Below, piece by piece: positions 52,572 to 60,776 of a stretch of DNA of 64,000 nucleotides. Position numbers and translations under genes: made by a program. Location of the stretch: the NCBI RefSeq assembly GCF_900099775.1, contig NZ_FMTM01000016.1, positions 1-64,000 on the forward strand, written 5' to 3'. The stretch is from Rhizobium mongolense subsp. loessense. GTDB taxonomy: Bacteria > Pseudomonadota > Alphaproteobacteria > Rhizobiales > Rhizobiaceae. Each line of letters begins with the position of its first letter. The stretch's first letter is position 1. The notes under the pieces are model-generated. The model was not told the origin of the DNA. It searched no databases and saw only the letters and a list, made by a program, of their open reading frames with translations.

Positions 52572-53303
52572 TCAATTTCGACGCGCTGCACGATTGTCGC
52601 CATCTTGGTCGTCATCGCCTGCAATGTTTTCCAAAGTCTTTGCTTTGAGGATCCGCAGGCCGTGCCGCCCCTCCGGGACGAGAATTCCGCTCCCTGTAAG
52701 TTTGGTGATGGTGCGGGAAACCGTCTCGGTCGTCAGTCCAAGGTAGTCGGCAATGTCCAGCCTTGTCATCGGCAGGTCGATCACCATGGTAAGCGGGTTC
52801 ATCTGCTGTTGATGGCGCAGACGCGCCAGCAAGAAACTGCAAACCTTCTCCTCCGCGCCTTTGCGCGACAGCAGCACCATCTGGTTTTGGGCCGCGGCCA
52901 TCTCATCGCAAAGGCGATCGAAAAGTTGAGGCCGGAGCAAAGGTGATGAATTCACGGCATCTTGAAACTCGCGACGCCCGAACGTTCGAAAGCGTGTCAG
53001 CGTCACAGCCTCTGCGCTATAGAGGTAACGGTCTCTTAAGGATACGCCGACGAGATCACCGGGATAGAGAAAACCCGTAATGATGCGGCGACCGTCGCCG
53101 ATGATCTTGAAGATGCGCAAAACGCCTTCGACGACTTCATAAAGGTGCTTTGCTTGATCCCCTTCGAGGAAAAGGGTCGATCCTGCCTCAATTCGGTTGA
53201 GCGCCTGCCTCCTGAAGAGCGCTTTTAGTGTCAGCGGCGGGTCTGGCGCATCCGTGTTGGCGAGAAAACGGCCGGAATTCTGTGCAGCGGTTGCGGCATA
53301 CAT
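52572..53303 (-). CDS. Crp/Fnr-family regulator, FixK-like
   Basis: A 243-residue regulator from ATG 53301-53303, with GGGGG seven bases upstream. The cyclic-nucleotide-type beta-barrel covers residues about 30-130 (RIEAGSTLFLEGDQAKHLYE, then VLRIFKIIGDGRRIITGFLY), followed by the dimer helix and a winged helix-turn-helix, TRLDIADYLGLTTETVSRTI. The recognition helix has E193-xx-S196-R197, the FNR/FixK code for TTGAT half-sites. The N-terminal Cys cluster of oxygen-sensing FNR/FnrN is absent (only C132 and C155), so it is likely FixK-type, controlled by an upstream signal. It is the natural candidate for the eight boxes in this island. Confidence 0.88.
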   Translation of the reverse strand: MYAATAAQNSGRFLANTDAPDPPLTLKALFRRQALNRIEAGSTLFLEGDQAKHLYEVVEGVLRIFKIIGDGRRIITGFLYPGDLVGVSLRDRYLYSAEAVTLTRFRTFGRREFQDAVNSSPLLRPQLFDRLCDEMAAAQNQMVLLSRKGAEEKVCSFLLARLRHQQQMNPLTMVIDLPMTRLDIADYLGLTTETVSRTITKLTGSGILVPEGRHGLRILKAKTLENIAGDDDQDGDNRAARRN

Positions 53304-53416
53304 GGCAAAGCCCCCTGTTAGTCTCCGCCAGTACTTCACGCCTCTCACGTAACGTGCTGATGCCACATCCGCGATAAAGGGAAATAATTTGTAACAATTC
53401 GTAACAGTCGAGCGCC

Positions 53417-53842
53417 TCATCCCATTATGAGGCCATGGTCCCAGCGGGAGAAGAATGCAGGGTCGCGCATGCGCCGCCAATTGTCCGGCTCCAGGGTCCA
53501 TATCCGGATTGATGCGCAGCGAGCCGAGTTGGCCACGGCCTTCACGTGATTCAACAAGGCACGAGCCACGCCCTCATCGTCCGCCGCACTCGCCGCGACG
53601 AGGAAGGGGACATCCAGAAGCTTGCCGACGACCTCATGGTCGCGGATGCAGTAGATGCACAAGCCCCGAACGACGCCTTGCCTATCGGTAGCGGTAACGA
53701 CCTTTTCCAGTTTGAGGAAGCTTTTGACGGTCTGCTGCCATTCCGCAAGTGTAAGTGTCGGAACGACGGCTTGAACGAGCAGATAGGCGCAATCCACGAG
53801 GTGCGGCCGAAGGATATCGATTTCATAGGAACCGTCGTTCAT
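53417..53842 (-). CDS. GNAT-like N-acetyltransferase fold protein
   Basis: A 141-residue protein. The pattern LDVPFLVAASAADDEGVARA, then LLNHVKAVANSARCASIRIW and a DNWRRMRDPAFFSRW C-terminus resembles the central and last strands of GNAT acetyltransferases; the acetyl-CoA motif Q/R-x-x-G-x-G/A is degenerate here. Reads away from the UspA gene and toward the FixK-like gene. No FNR box precedes it. Confidence 0.55.
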   Translation of the reverse strand: MNDGSYEIDILRPHLVDCAYLLVQAVVPTLTLAEWQQTVKSFLKLEKVVTATDRQGVVRGLCIYCIRDHEVVGKLLDVPFLVAASAADDEGVARALLNHVKAVANSARCASIRIWTLEPDNWRRMRDPAFFSRWDHGLIMG

Positions 53843-54180
53843 GCCACCTTTCCCTTTCAGAGCGGTGAGTTCCGGTTGGCTGACGCTGTCTTAGTCTTTG
53901 TGTTCGAGCAACACTGCCAGTTGCGATGCTTGCTCGATGTCACGGGTTTCACTCCACGTGAAACTCGTCTCATGGCAGTGAGCACTCGTATGACCGACAG
54001 GCCTTCAGCAAGCGGCCCGATATTGATCCTGACGTAAGCTGCCTGATGCGCCAACCGTCGGATTTGACCGCTCGAGCCGAGCGCTTGGGCTGCGAGCGGC
54101 CGGCTTTTTTAGCCGCCCTTTCTGAGGTCGAACAACACATCGTGTTCCTCCCACCCGGGGCAGGCCTGCCCCTGATCAGT
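53843..54180. other. intergenic stretch without supported gene
   Basis: Between the GNAT-like gene start and the end of the leftward UspA gene. No open frame with family similarity or a ribosome site was seen; no FNR box found. Confidence 0.4.
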
Positions 54181-55017
54181 TCAGTGGCTGCAGAAAATGG
54201 GCAGCCTGGCCGTCTCAAACATCGACCGCGTGACCCCGCCAAAGATCCGTTCCCGAAGGCGGGAATGGCTATAGGCGCCCATCACCAGAAGTTCGGCGCC
54301 AACATCAACCGCGTGCTGTTTTAATACCTCGTCAATAGGCCTGCCGGCGCTCGAAAGGACATCGACGGCAACGGGAACGCCATGTCGTGCAAGATATGTG
54401 GCAACGTCTGCCCCGGGCTCTTCGCCACTTGCATACGTAGTTGCGACCGGGTCAATCAACGTGACATGGACCTCGCCTGCGGCCTGCAGGGCCGGCAATG
54501 CCTGCTGGACTGCGCGGGCGACTTCCATTCGGGAGTTCCAGGCGACCAAGACCGACCGCGGTGCAAGGTTGGCTGCCTGATCTGTGGGGTTATAGAGCAA
54601 AGGCGCAGGTGATTGGAACAGGGCGCCGTCGAGAATGCGTTTGAAAAGATCTCCGTCTTGCCCTGCCTGACGGCCGACGAGCGTCAGGTCGGCATAGAGT
54701 GCGCGATCGGCAACATCTTCGTCTGCCCAGGCAAATTCGGTATAAATGTCCTGGACATCAAAAGACAGGCCGGAGGCCTTGAGCATTTCCTTGGCCTTTC
54801 CGGCCTGCTCGGCAAGCTTGTCAATATCGCCCTGACGCTCTTCGAGCCATGCCGTCGAGATCACCTCGGCATACGAGCCGCCGGGGGGTGGCGCCGCCAT
54901 TGCGATGATCACTGTCGACAGGTGCGCCTCGATTGACTGGCTCACGGCGATCGCGTTCTTGAGATCTTCTTGGAAGTGATTGACGCCGAGTACGGCGAGA
55001 ATGGTCTTATAGCGCAT
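54181..55017 (-). CDS. universal stress protein, double UspA domain (first)
   Basis: A 278-residue protein from ATG 55015-55017, after GGAGG seven bases upstream. Two tandem UspA domains: an N-terminal one starting MRYKTILAVLGVNHFQEDLK and a C-terminal one ending with the ATP-binding-like motif ELLVMGAYSHSRLRERIFGG VT. The G-x2-G-x9-G pattern is present in GAYSHSRLRERIFGGVTRS. Divergent from the second UspA gene; an FNR/FixK box sits 64 bases upstream of the ATG. Confidence 0.9.
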   Translation of the reverse strand: MRYKTILAVLGVNHFQEDLKNAIAVSQSIEAHLSTVIIAMAAPPPGGSYAEVISTAWLEERQGDIDKLAEQAGKAKEMLKASGLSFDVQDIYTEFAWADEDVADRALYADLTLVGRQAGQDGDLFKRILDGALFQSPAPLLYNPTDQAANLAPRSVLVAWNSRMEVARAVQQALPALQAAGEVHVTLIDPVATTYASGEEPGADVATYLARHGVPVAVDVLSSAGRPIDEVLKQHAVDVGAELLVMGAYSHSRLRERIFGGVTRSMFETARLPIFCSH

Positions 55018-55080
55018 ATTCGTGCCTCCACGCTCGGTAGTGAGCATGGTTTAACGATAGCGATAGGCCAGAAAGATGCT

Positions 55081-55094
55081 TTGATCCGAGTCAA
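55081..55094. promoter_or_regulatory. FNR/FixK box before the leftward UspA gene
   Basis: TTGATCCGAGTCAA at 55081-55094 has one change (GTCAA). It is centred about 70 bases from the leftward UspA ATG. Confidence 0.65.
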
Positions 55095-55242
55095 TCTGGC
55101 GCCAGCCGGCAGGCCCGGCTTGTCACTGATGCCAGGATGGCGGCGCGGCCGCTTCTTGCAGGCCTGCACAGAGCAGACTGCGTGCCCTCGCGCACGCGAT
55201 CAATCCTTTCGCTGGTGAAATTTCGCGCTGCCGTTTTGTCCT

Positions 55243-55256
55243 TTGATCAGCATCAA
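55243..55256. promoter_or_regulatory. FNR/FixK box before the rightward UspA gene
   Basis: TTGATCAGCATCAA at 55243-55256 is a perfect site, 48 bases before the rightward UspA ATG. Confidence 0.85.
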
Positions 55257-55303
55257 TGTCGCAGGCGCTCCGCAGGGCCAGAGTGTTAACAGGAAAAGCG
55301 GAG

Positions 55304-56140
55304 ATGAGCCTCATGGACGTGAGATCTATCCTACTCGTGATCGCTCCAACGGCTTCGAAGATCGATGTGCAAAACGCATTGACCTTGGCCGCAGAGGCAA
55401 ATGATCACCTCGCAGTGCTGGTTGCGGCAATTGCCGATCCGCCGACCATCGGCGATTATCCGGTCGGCGAAGTCTGGCTCGACAAACGCGACCGGGACTT
55501 GGCAAGTATTGAATCGGAAGTGCTGCGCTGCACGGAGCAATGCGCCTTGGCCGGGCTGTCGTTTGAGGTCGATAGCATCTATCCCGAGCGCGCCTGGGCG
55601 GACGCCGCCATTGCGGCGCGCGCACTGTGCTTTGACCTCGTGCTCATCGGTTCAAGCGCATTGCGCGATCCTGAACTGAAGCGCAGCCTCCTTAGCGGCG
55701 TTCTGTTTGACGCCGGCCAACCGGTAATGCTTCTGCCCGATCGTCTCGCGACCTTACGCCCGAAAAAGATTCTGCTCGCCTGGGATGGGACTATCCGCGC
55801 AGGGCGTGCCGTACGCGCAGCCCATGACAACCTCGTTGCCGCAAATGAAGTCCATGTCGTGCTTGTTGACGGGCCGCACGCAAGGTTTGAGAGCGGAGAC
55901 GAGCCGGGCGCCGCTATGGCCAACTATCTTGCCCACCACGGGATCAATGTCGTGGTCGACCGGATTGCCAGTTGCGGCCGGCCGATTGCAGACGTCCTGG
56001 TTCGCCACGCGGCAGAGATTGGCGCCGACCTGATCGTCATGGGTGCTTATGGTCATTCGCGGTTGCGCGAGCGCATCTTCGGCGGCGTGACGAGGGCAAT
56101 GATCGATCAACTGAAACTGCCGGTCTTGATGGCGCACTGA
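55304..56140 (+). CDS. universal stress protein, double UspA domain (second)
   Basis: A 278-residue paralogue of the leftward UspA protein: the first domain begins RSILLVIAPTASKIDVQNAL, the second ends DLIVMGAYGHSRLRERIFGG with VTRAM. ATG 55304 follows AGGAAAAG; ATG 55313 with GGAG nine bases upstream is an alternative. A perfect FNR/FixK box precedes it. The pair are near-identical in length and layout, so they probably arose by duplication with inversion. Confidence 0.9.
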   Translation: MSLMDVRSILLVIAPTASKIDVQNALTLAAEANDHLAVLVAAIADPPTIGDYPVGEVWLDKRDRDLASIESEVLRCTEQCALAGLSFEVDSIYPERAWADAAIAARALCFDLVLIGSSALRDPELKRSLLSGVLFDAGQPVMLLPDRLATLRPKKILLAWDGTIRAGRAVRAAHDNLVAANEVHVVLVDGPHARFESGDEPGAAMANYLAHHGINVVVDRIASCGRPIADVLVRHAAEIGADLIVMGAYGHSRLRERIFGGVTRAMIDQLKLPVLMAH

Positions 56141-56154
56141 AGGAGGCTTGAACT

Positions 56155-56425
56155 ATGAAGACGATCAAGATTCCGTAAAGGAGCTGGGTGCTTGTCTGTG
56201 ATGCCGCCAAGGCATTGCTTTTGCGCGATGACGGCGACGGCGAACATTTGAATTTAACGCCGGTGAAAATCGAGACTGAGGACCACCCGCCCACCCATGA
56301 GCTGGGAACAATTCTTGCGCCAGCATCTCGACCCATCCGTTCAAGAGGTCCTTTCAGGAGAAATTGCAAAGAACCTCGCATATCTGCCGGTATGGGAAAT
56401 CGAAAGACATCTGACAAAGATCGAT
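56155..56425 (+). pseudogene. remnant of a host-attachment (baeRF-like) protein
   Basis: An ATG at 56155 with AGGAGG eight bases upstream reads MKTIKIP, then a TAA at codon 8; the same frame continues RSWVLVCDAAKALLLRDDGD and DHPPTHELGT, the opening of host-attachment proteins. From about 56297 a shifted frame gives DPSVQEVLSGEIAKNLAYLP and VWEIERHLTK, the family's C-terminus. The central part is deleted. A stop, a frameshift and a deletion make it a pseudogene that follows the UspA gene by 14 bases. Confidence 0.6.
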
Positions 56426-56485
56426 CAACGCGGTCTCGCCCTGATCGCCAAGCGCAAACTGGCAAGTGCCTTGATGATCAATATC

Positions 56486-56610
56486 ATCAAGACGGCGCTG
56501 GCGAAGGAATTCGGCAAACCACTATCCATCGAATGCGTTTCCGTTCCGGGACCGGGCGAAATCCTCGCGAAGGTGTCATGACCTGCGGCATATGCCATAC
56601 TGATCGGATT
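56486..56610 (+). pseudogene. N-terminal fragment of an AdhP-type alcohol dehydrogenase
   Basis: At the end of the previous open frame the sequence switches to AKEFGKPLSIECVSVPGPGE then ILAKV, and after a frameshift TCGICHTDR. This matches the start of AdhP-type zinc alcohol dehydrogenases, including the zinc-ligand CGICHTD. Nothing of the rest of that enzyme follows. It is fused in frame to the host-attachment remnant, pointing to a deletion junction. Confidence 0.6.
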
Positions 56611-56754
56611 TATTGTGATTGTGGCTCGAGCTGTTCACCCGCTCGCGATCTCGATTACGACGTCAAACCATGGTGACACTTTGTGGATGGGTTCGGAGGA
56701 TCTCTCTACCAGGATTGAAGGGTCGGGGGATCCATATCCAGGAGGGTTATGTTC

Positions 56755-57738
56755 ATGAAAGCGATGACGCTTCAGTCCATCGGAAAGCCTCTGGTTCTCG
56801 TCGAGCGGCCAGATCCGTCACCGGGGCGAGGTGAACTCAGACTGAAGGTGGAGGCCTGCGCCGTTTGTCGCACGGATCTGCATGTCATCGATGGCGACCT
56901 CGCCAATCCGAAGCTGCCGCTCGTGCCGGGCCACGAGATCGTCGGGATCGTCGATGCCGTCGGTGACGGGGTCGCGGCCACGAGATTAGGAAGCCGTGTC
57001 GGTGTGCCATGGCTGGGCCACAGCTGCGGGGTGTGCCCCTATTGCCGGTCGGAGGCTGAAAACCTTTGCGACCGGCCGGAGTTTACCGGCTATACGCGCG
57101 ATGGCGGCTTTGCCACCGATGTCGTGGCCGATGCGTCCTATGCCTTTGATCTTGATCCAAAAGATGATCCGGTTTCGCTTGCACCTTTGCTCTGCGCCGG
57201 GCTTATCGGCTGGCGCTGCCTGAAGAAGGCCGGTGACGGCAGAAGGATCGGGCTTTACGGCTTCGGGGCGGCAGCCCATATCATCGCCCAGGTATGCGTA
57301 TGGCAAGGTCGTGAGGTCTACGCCTTTACGCGTAGTGGAGACAATGAGGCGCAGCGTTTCGCGATAAGTCTCGGCGCCGCGTGGGCGGGAAGTTCAGACG
57401 ACAGGCCGCCGGTGCTGCTGGACACGGCGATTATATTTGCGCCGGTCGGAACCCTCGTGCCGGCCGCCCTCAAGGCGGTCCGCAAGGGCGGACGTGTCGT
57501 TTGCGGCGGCATTCACATGAGCGACATTCCGGCCATGCCCTATGCCGTCCTTTGGGGAGAGCGGGAGCTTGTTTCCGTTGCAAATCTTACCCGTGAAGAC
57601 GCCGCGCAGTTCTTTCCGATCGCCCGGCAGGCGGCCGTGCGCACACATACGGTCTCGTATCCCCTCGATCGGGCAAACCTGGCTCTCTCAGATCTTCGCG
57701 CCGGCCGGTTCAGCGGCGCGGCCGTCATCGTTCCCTGA
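56755..57738 (+). CDS. zinc-dependent alcohol dehydrogenase
   Basis: A 327-residue protein from ATG 56755, eight bases after AGGAGGG; the ATG at 56749 lies too near that site. It is a GroES-like MDR: CAVCRTDLHVIDGDL (catalytic zinc Cys), GHEIVGIVDAVG (His-Glu), the structural-zinc cysteines CGVCPYCRSEAENLC, and a Rossmann domain with GLYGFGAAAH. Probably reduces aldehydes or oxidises alcohols in hypoxia. It stands just after the AdhP remnant, so one gene may have replaced the other. Confidence 0.9.
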   Translation: MKAMTLQSIGKPLVLVERPDPSPGRGELRLKVEACAVCRTDLHVIDGDLANPKLPLVPGHEIVGIVDAVGDGVAATRLGSRVGVPWLGHSCGVCPYCRSEAENLCDRPEFTGYTRDGGFATDVVADASYAFDLDPKDDPVSLAPLLCAGLIGWRCLKKAGDGRRIGLYGFGAAAHIIAQVCVWQGREVYAFTRSGDNEAQRFAISLGAAWAGSSDDRPPVLLDTAIIFAPVGTLVPAALKAVRKGGRVVCGGIHMSDIPAMPYAVLWGERELVSVANLTREDAAQFFPIARQAAVRTHTVSYPLDRANLALSDLRAGRFSGAAVIVP

Positions 57739-57765
57739 GGCAAAGCCATGAGGTCTCGAAGAACC

Positions 57766-57779
57766 TTGACCTTCATCAA
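57766..57779. promoter_or_regulatory. FNR/FixK box before the P-type ATPase gene
   Basis: TTGACCTTCATCAA at 57766-57779, one change (TTGAC), 127 bases before the ATPase TTG start. Confidence 0.6.
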
Positions 57780-57906
57780 AGCGAAGTGGACGAAGGATGG
57801 ATATCTGCGCCAAGCGTGGGAAAGAGCATCCGGACGACCAGCACCATCGTCCTTGCCGCGCCGGAAATGAAGAGAGCGACCAAAAGACACTCAAGGGAGA
57901 ACTGAT

Positions 57907-60618
57907 TTGGAGCCGGCCGCATCGCCCATCCGCAATGCTCATTCAATGACCGTCTTGGAAGTCGCTGCTGCGCTCGGCGTTGAACCGGCCCGCGGGCTTG
58001 ACGAAAAGGACGCCGAGCATCGGCTGCAGCTGTTCGGCGCAAATGCCCTTACGGCGAAAAAGCGCCTTTCGGATGTTCGCCTGATGCTGCGGCAGTTCGC
58101 CAGCCCGGTCATGCTGTTGCTCGCCGGCGCTACCGCGCTTTCGCTTGCGTTTGGCGAGTATCAGCAGGCCGTGGCCATAGCTGCAGTGCTGTTTATCAAT
58201 TCGGCGATCGGCTATTTCACAGAGCGGAGGGCGGTTCGCTCTCTGGAAGCGCTAAGGCGACTTGGAAAACGCAGCGCGCGCGTACGTCGGGCAGGACATG
58301 TGCTGCAGATCGCGGCGGAGAAGCTGGTTCCCGGAGATATTGTCCTTCTTGATGCAGGCGACGTCGTCGCAGCGGACATGCGGTGCGCGAGTTCCGCCAC
58401 GTTGAGAATCGACGAGTCGGCTTTGACCGGTGAATCCGTGCCGGTCGGCAAGGGGATCGAACCGGACTCAGCACTTGCCGGATTACACGAGCGCAACGCC
58501 ATGCTCTTTAAAGGCACACACATCGTGAGCGGAGGTGGCGAGGGCATCGTGACGGGGACCGGTCTCGCCACGGAACTTGGCCGCATTACCCAACTGGTCG
58601 ACGAGGCCAGTGGCGGAGTTTCTCCTCTTGAGCGTCAGCTTGCGTTTCTGTCGCGGCAACTCATATGGATTACCTTGGTACTTGCCGCGGCCATTTCCGC
58701 AGCCGGGCTCTCTTCGGGAAGACCGGTCTTCTTGATGGTGGAAACGGCGATTGCGCTTGCCGTAGCCGCCATCCCCGAGGGTCTGCCCATCGTGGCGACG
58801 CTGACACTGGCACGCGGCATGCTGCGCATGGCCCGGCACAACGCACTGGTCGAAAACCTGGCAGCCGTAGAGACGCTCGGTTCGACGACCGTCATCATGA
58901 CCGACAAGACCGGCACACTTACCGAAAATCGCATGGAGGTTGAGCAAATTCTGACACCTTCCGGTGATTTTTCCATTGACCGTGGTCTGGCCACCATCGT
59001 GAAGGAAGGCGCCATCGTCGATCCCTCGGCCGATCCGGAGCTCATGCAGGCACTGCTGATCGGCGTTTTGTGTTCAAACGCGGAATACGACCGCCATGCC
59101 TTTTCCGGCACCGGTGATCCGATGGAGATCGCGCTCCTGCGCGCGGGAAGTTTCGCAGGGCTCGATCGCAAGGAACAGATTGTGACGTTTCCGGAAGTGG
59201 CCGAGCATCCCTTCGATACCACGACCAGGCGCATGGCAACCATACACAGGACCGGCGACAATCACTTTGCTGCCGTAAAAGGTGCTCCCGAAGAAGTGCT
59301 GGCGGCTGCAGACCGGATCGGCATCAAAATGGAACCGCTTGGTGCGACCGAACGGACGGCATGGCTGCGGCGCGGTGAAGAACTTGCTGCAAGAGGGCTC
59401 AGGGTCCTTGCAGTCGCCGTTCATCCGCGTGCGCTCCAGGATCAACCGGTTCCAGACGCATTGGTCTTCTACGGCCTCGTCGCTTTTCGCGACCCGCCGC
59501 GAGGCGATATACCGGAAACGATCGCCGCGTTACGAAGGGCAGGTATCCGCGTCGTCATGGCAACCGGCGATCACCCGAGTACCGCGCTTGGGATTTCGCA
59601 AGCGATTGGCCTGACGGAGCCAGGTGCGTTGGTGATGACCGGCGCAGAACTATCCCGGCTGGGTGACGCGTCGGCGGCCGAGCGTCAGGAGATCGTTCGT
59701 AGACAGATCTTCGCGCGCGTGAGCCCGGAGCAAAAGCTCGAATTGATCAGCGCCTTTCAGCGCGAAGGCGAAGTGGTCGCCATGACGGGAGACGGGGTCA
59801 ATGATGCGCCGGCTCTCAGCAAGGCAGACATCGGTGTCGCCATGGGCCAACGTGGAACAGATGTGGCCCGAGAGGCTGCGGACATGGTCTTGCTCGACGA
59901 CGCCTTTTCAACCATCGTGCATGCCGTTCGCGAGGGACGGATCATCTTCGCCAATATCCGCCGGTTCTCCGCATATCTGCTCTCGTGCAATCTGGCAGAA
60001 GTGCTCGTTGTAGGTATTGCCGTCTTCACGGGACTTCCACTGGCGCTGCTGCCGCTCCAAATTCTTTTCCTGAACTTTGTCACGGATGTCTTTCCGGCCT
60101 TTGCGCTTGCCGCCGGCGAAGGCGAAGACGACGTACTCGACCGGCCGCCGCGCCAGCCCAACGAGGCAATCCTCACGAAGGCGCAATGGCTCTCTGTCGC
60201 AGTCTATGGAGCGGCAATTTCGGGCGCCACGCTTTTGGCATTGATTTCTTCGATCCGCTGGCTTGGCCTGGCAGCCGAACAGGCGACGACGGTTTCCTTT
60301 GTCACCATCGCGCTTGCCCAGCTGTGGCATACCTTCAACATGCGGGAGAGCGGGAGTGGTTTTTGGTCTAACTCCGTCACCCAAAACCGCTTTGTTTGGT
60401 ATGCCACCGCACTTTGCCTTGCACTGCTGTTTGCGGGGATAAACGTGCCGTTACTATCGGAAACCCTGGAAATTGCGTCGATAGGGATGGAAGGCTGGGC
60501 GCTTGCCATCGGCTCCAGCCTGCTGCCGCTTGTTGCAGGGCAGCTCTGGCTTTCGTTGAGCGCTCGACGACCGGCCCTCGGCCCGCATCTCAAGACGGAG
60601 CTGAATGAGCAGCCCTGA
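57907..60618 (+). CDS. P-type cation-transporting ATPase (P2-like)
   Basis: A 903-residue protein starting with TTG 57907, seven bases after GGGAG. Full P-type architecture: TGES (174-177), M4 PEGLP (290-294), phosphorylation DKTGTLT with D333, an N-domain, and MTGDGVNDAPAL. The PEGLP motif and the C-terminal NFVTDVFPAFAL segment place it in the P2 (calcium-pump-like) class rather than heavy-metal pumps. N-terminal cation-ATPase domain at about 15-85. Ion not certain. Preceded by an FNR/FixK box, and part of the hypoxia island. Confidence 0.9.
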   Translation: MEPAASPIRNAHSMTVLEVAAALGVEPARGLDEKDAEHRLQLFGANALTAKKRLSDVRLMLRQFASPVMLLLAGATALSLAFGEYQQAVAIAAVLFINSAIGYFTERRAVRSLEALRRLGKRSARVRRAGHVLQIAAEKLVPGDIVLLDAGDVVAADMRCASSATLRIDESALTGESVPVGKGIEPDSALAGLHERNAMLFKGTHIVSGGGEGIVTGTGLATELGRITQLVDEASGGVSPLERQLAFLSRQLIWITLVLAAAISAAGLSSGRPVFLMVETAIALAVAAIPEGLPIVATLTLARGMLRMARHNALVENLAAVETLGSTTVIMTDKTGTLTENRMEVEQILTPSGDFSIDRGLATIVKEGAIVDPSADPELMQALLIGVLCSNAEYDRHAFSGTGDPMEIALLRAGSFAGLDRKEQIVTFPEVAEHPFDTTTRRMATIHRTGDNHFAAVKGAPEEVLAAADRIGIKMEPLGATERTAWLRRGEELAARGLRVLAVAVHPRALQDQPVPDALVFYGLVAFRDPPRGDIPETIAALRRAGIRVVMATGDHPSTALGISQAIGLTEPGALVMTGAELSRLGDASAAERQEIVRRQIFARVSPEQKLELISAFQREGEVVAMTGDGVNDAPALSKADIGVAMGQRGTDVAREAADMVLLDDAFSTIVHAVREGRIIFANIRRFSAYLLSCNLAEVLVVGIAVFTGLPLALLPLQILFLNFVTDVFPAFALAAGEGEDDVLDRPPRQPNEAILTKAQWLSVAVYGAAISGATLLALISSIRWLGLAAEQATTVSFVTIALAQLWHTFNMRESGSGFWSNSVTQNRFVWYATALCLALLFAGINVPLLSETLEIASIGMEGWALAIGSSLLPLVAGQLWLSLSARRPALGPHLKTELNEQP

Positions 60619-60642
60619 CGGGGACAACGGGGCATGGCAGCG

Positions 60643-60656
60643 TTGATCTTCATCAA
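60643..60656. promoter_or_regulatory. FNR/FixK box before the kinase fusion gene
   Basis: TTGATCTTCATCAA at 60643-60656 is a perfect site, 121 bases before the ATG. Confidence 0.83.
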
Positions 60657-60776
60657 TGCGGGCACATTGCGGCATGCTTTGATATTCTTCTGCGGACTTC
60701 ATCAAGGGCGAGGGAGCTCTTTACCACTGTCAGCGGCTGCGCCATCCGGATGAACGGCTAAAAAACGGAGATAGCA

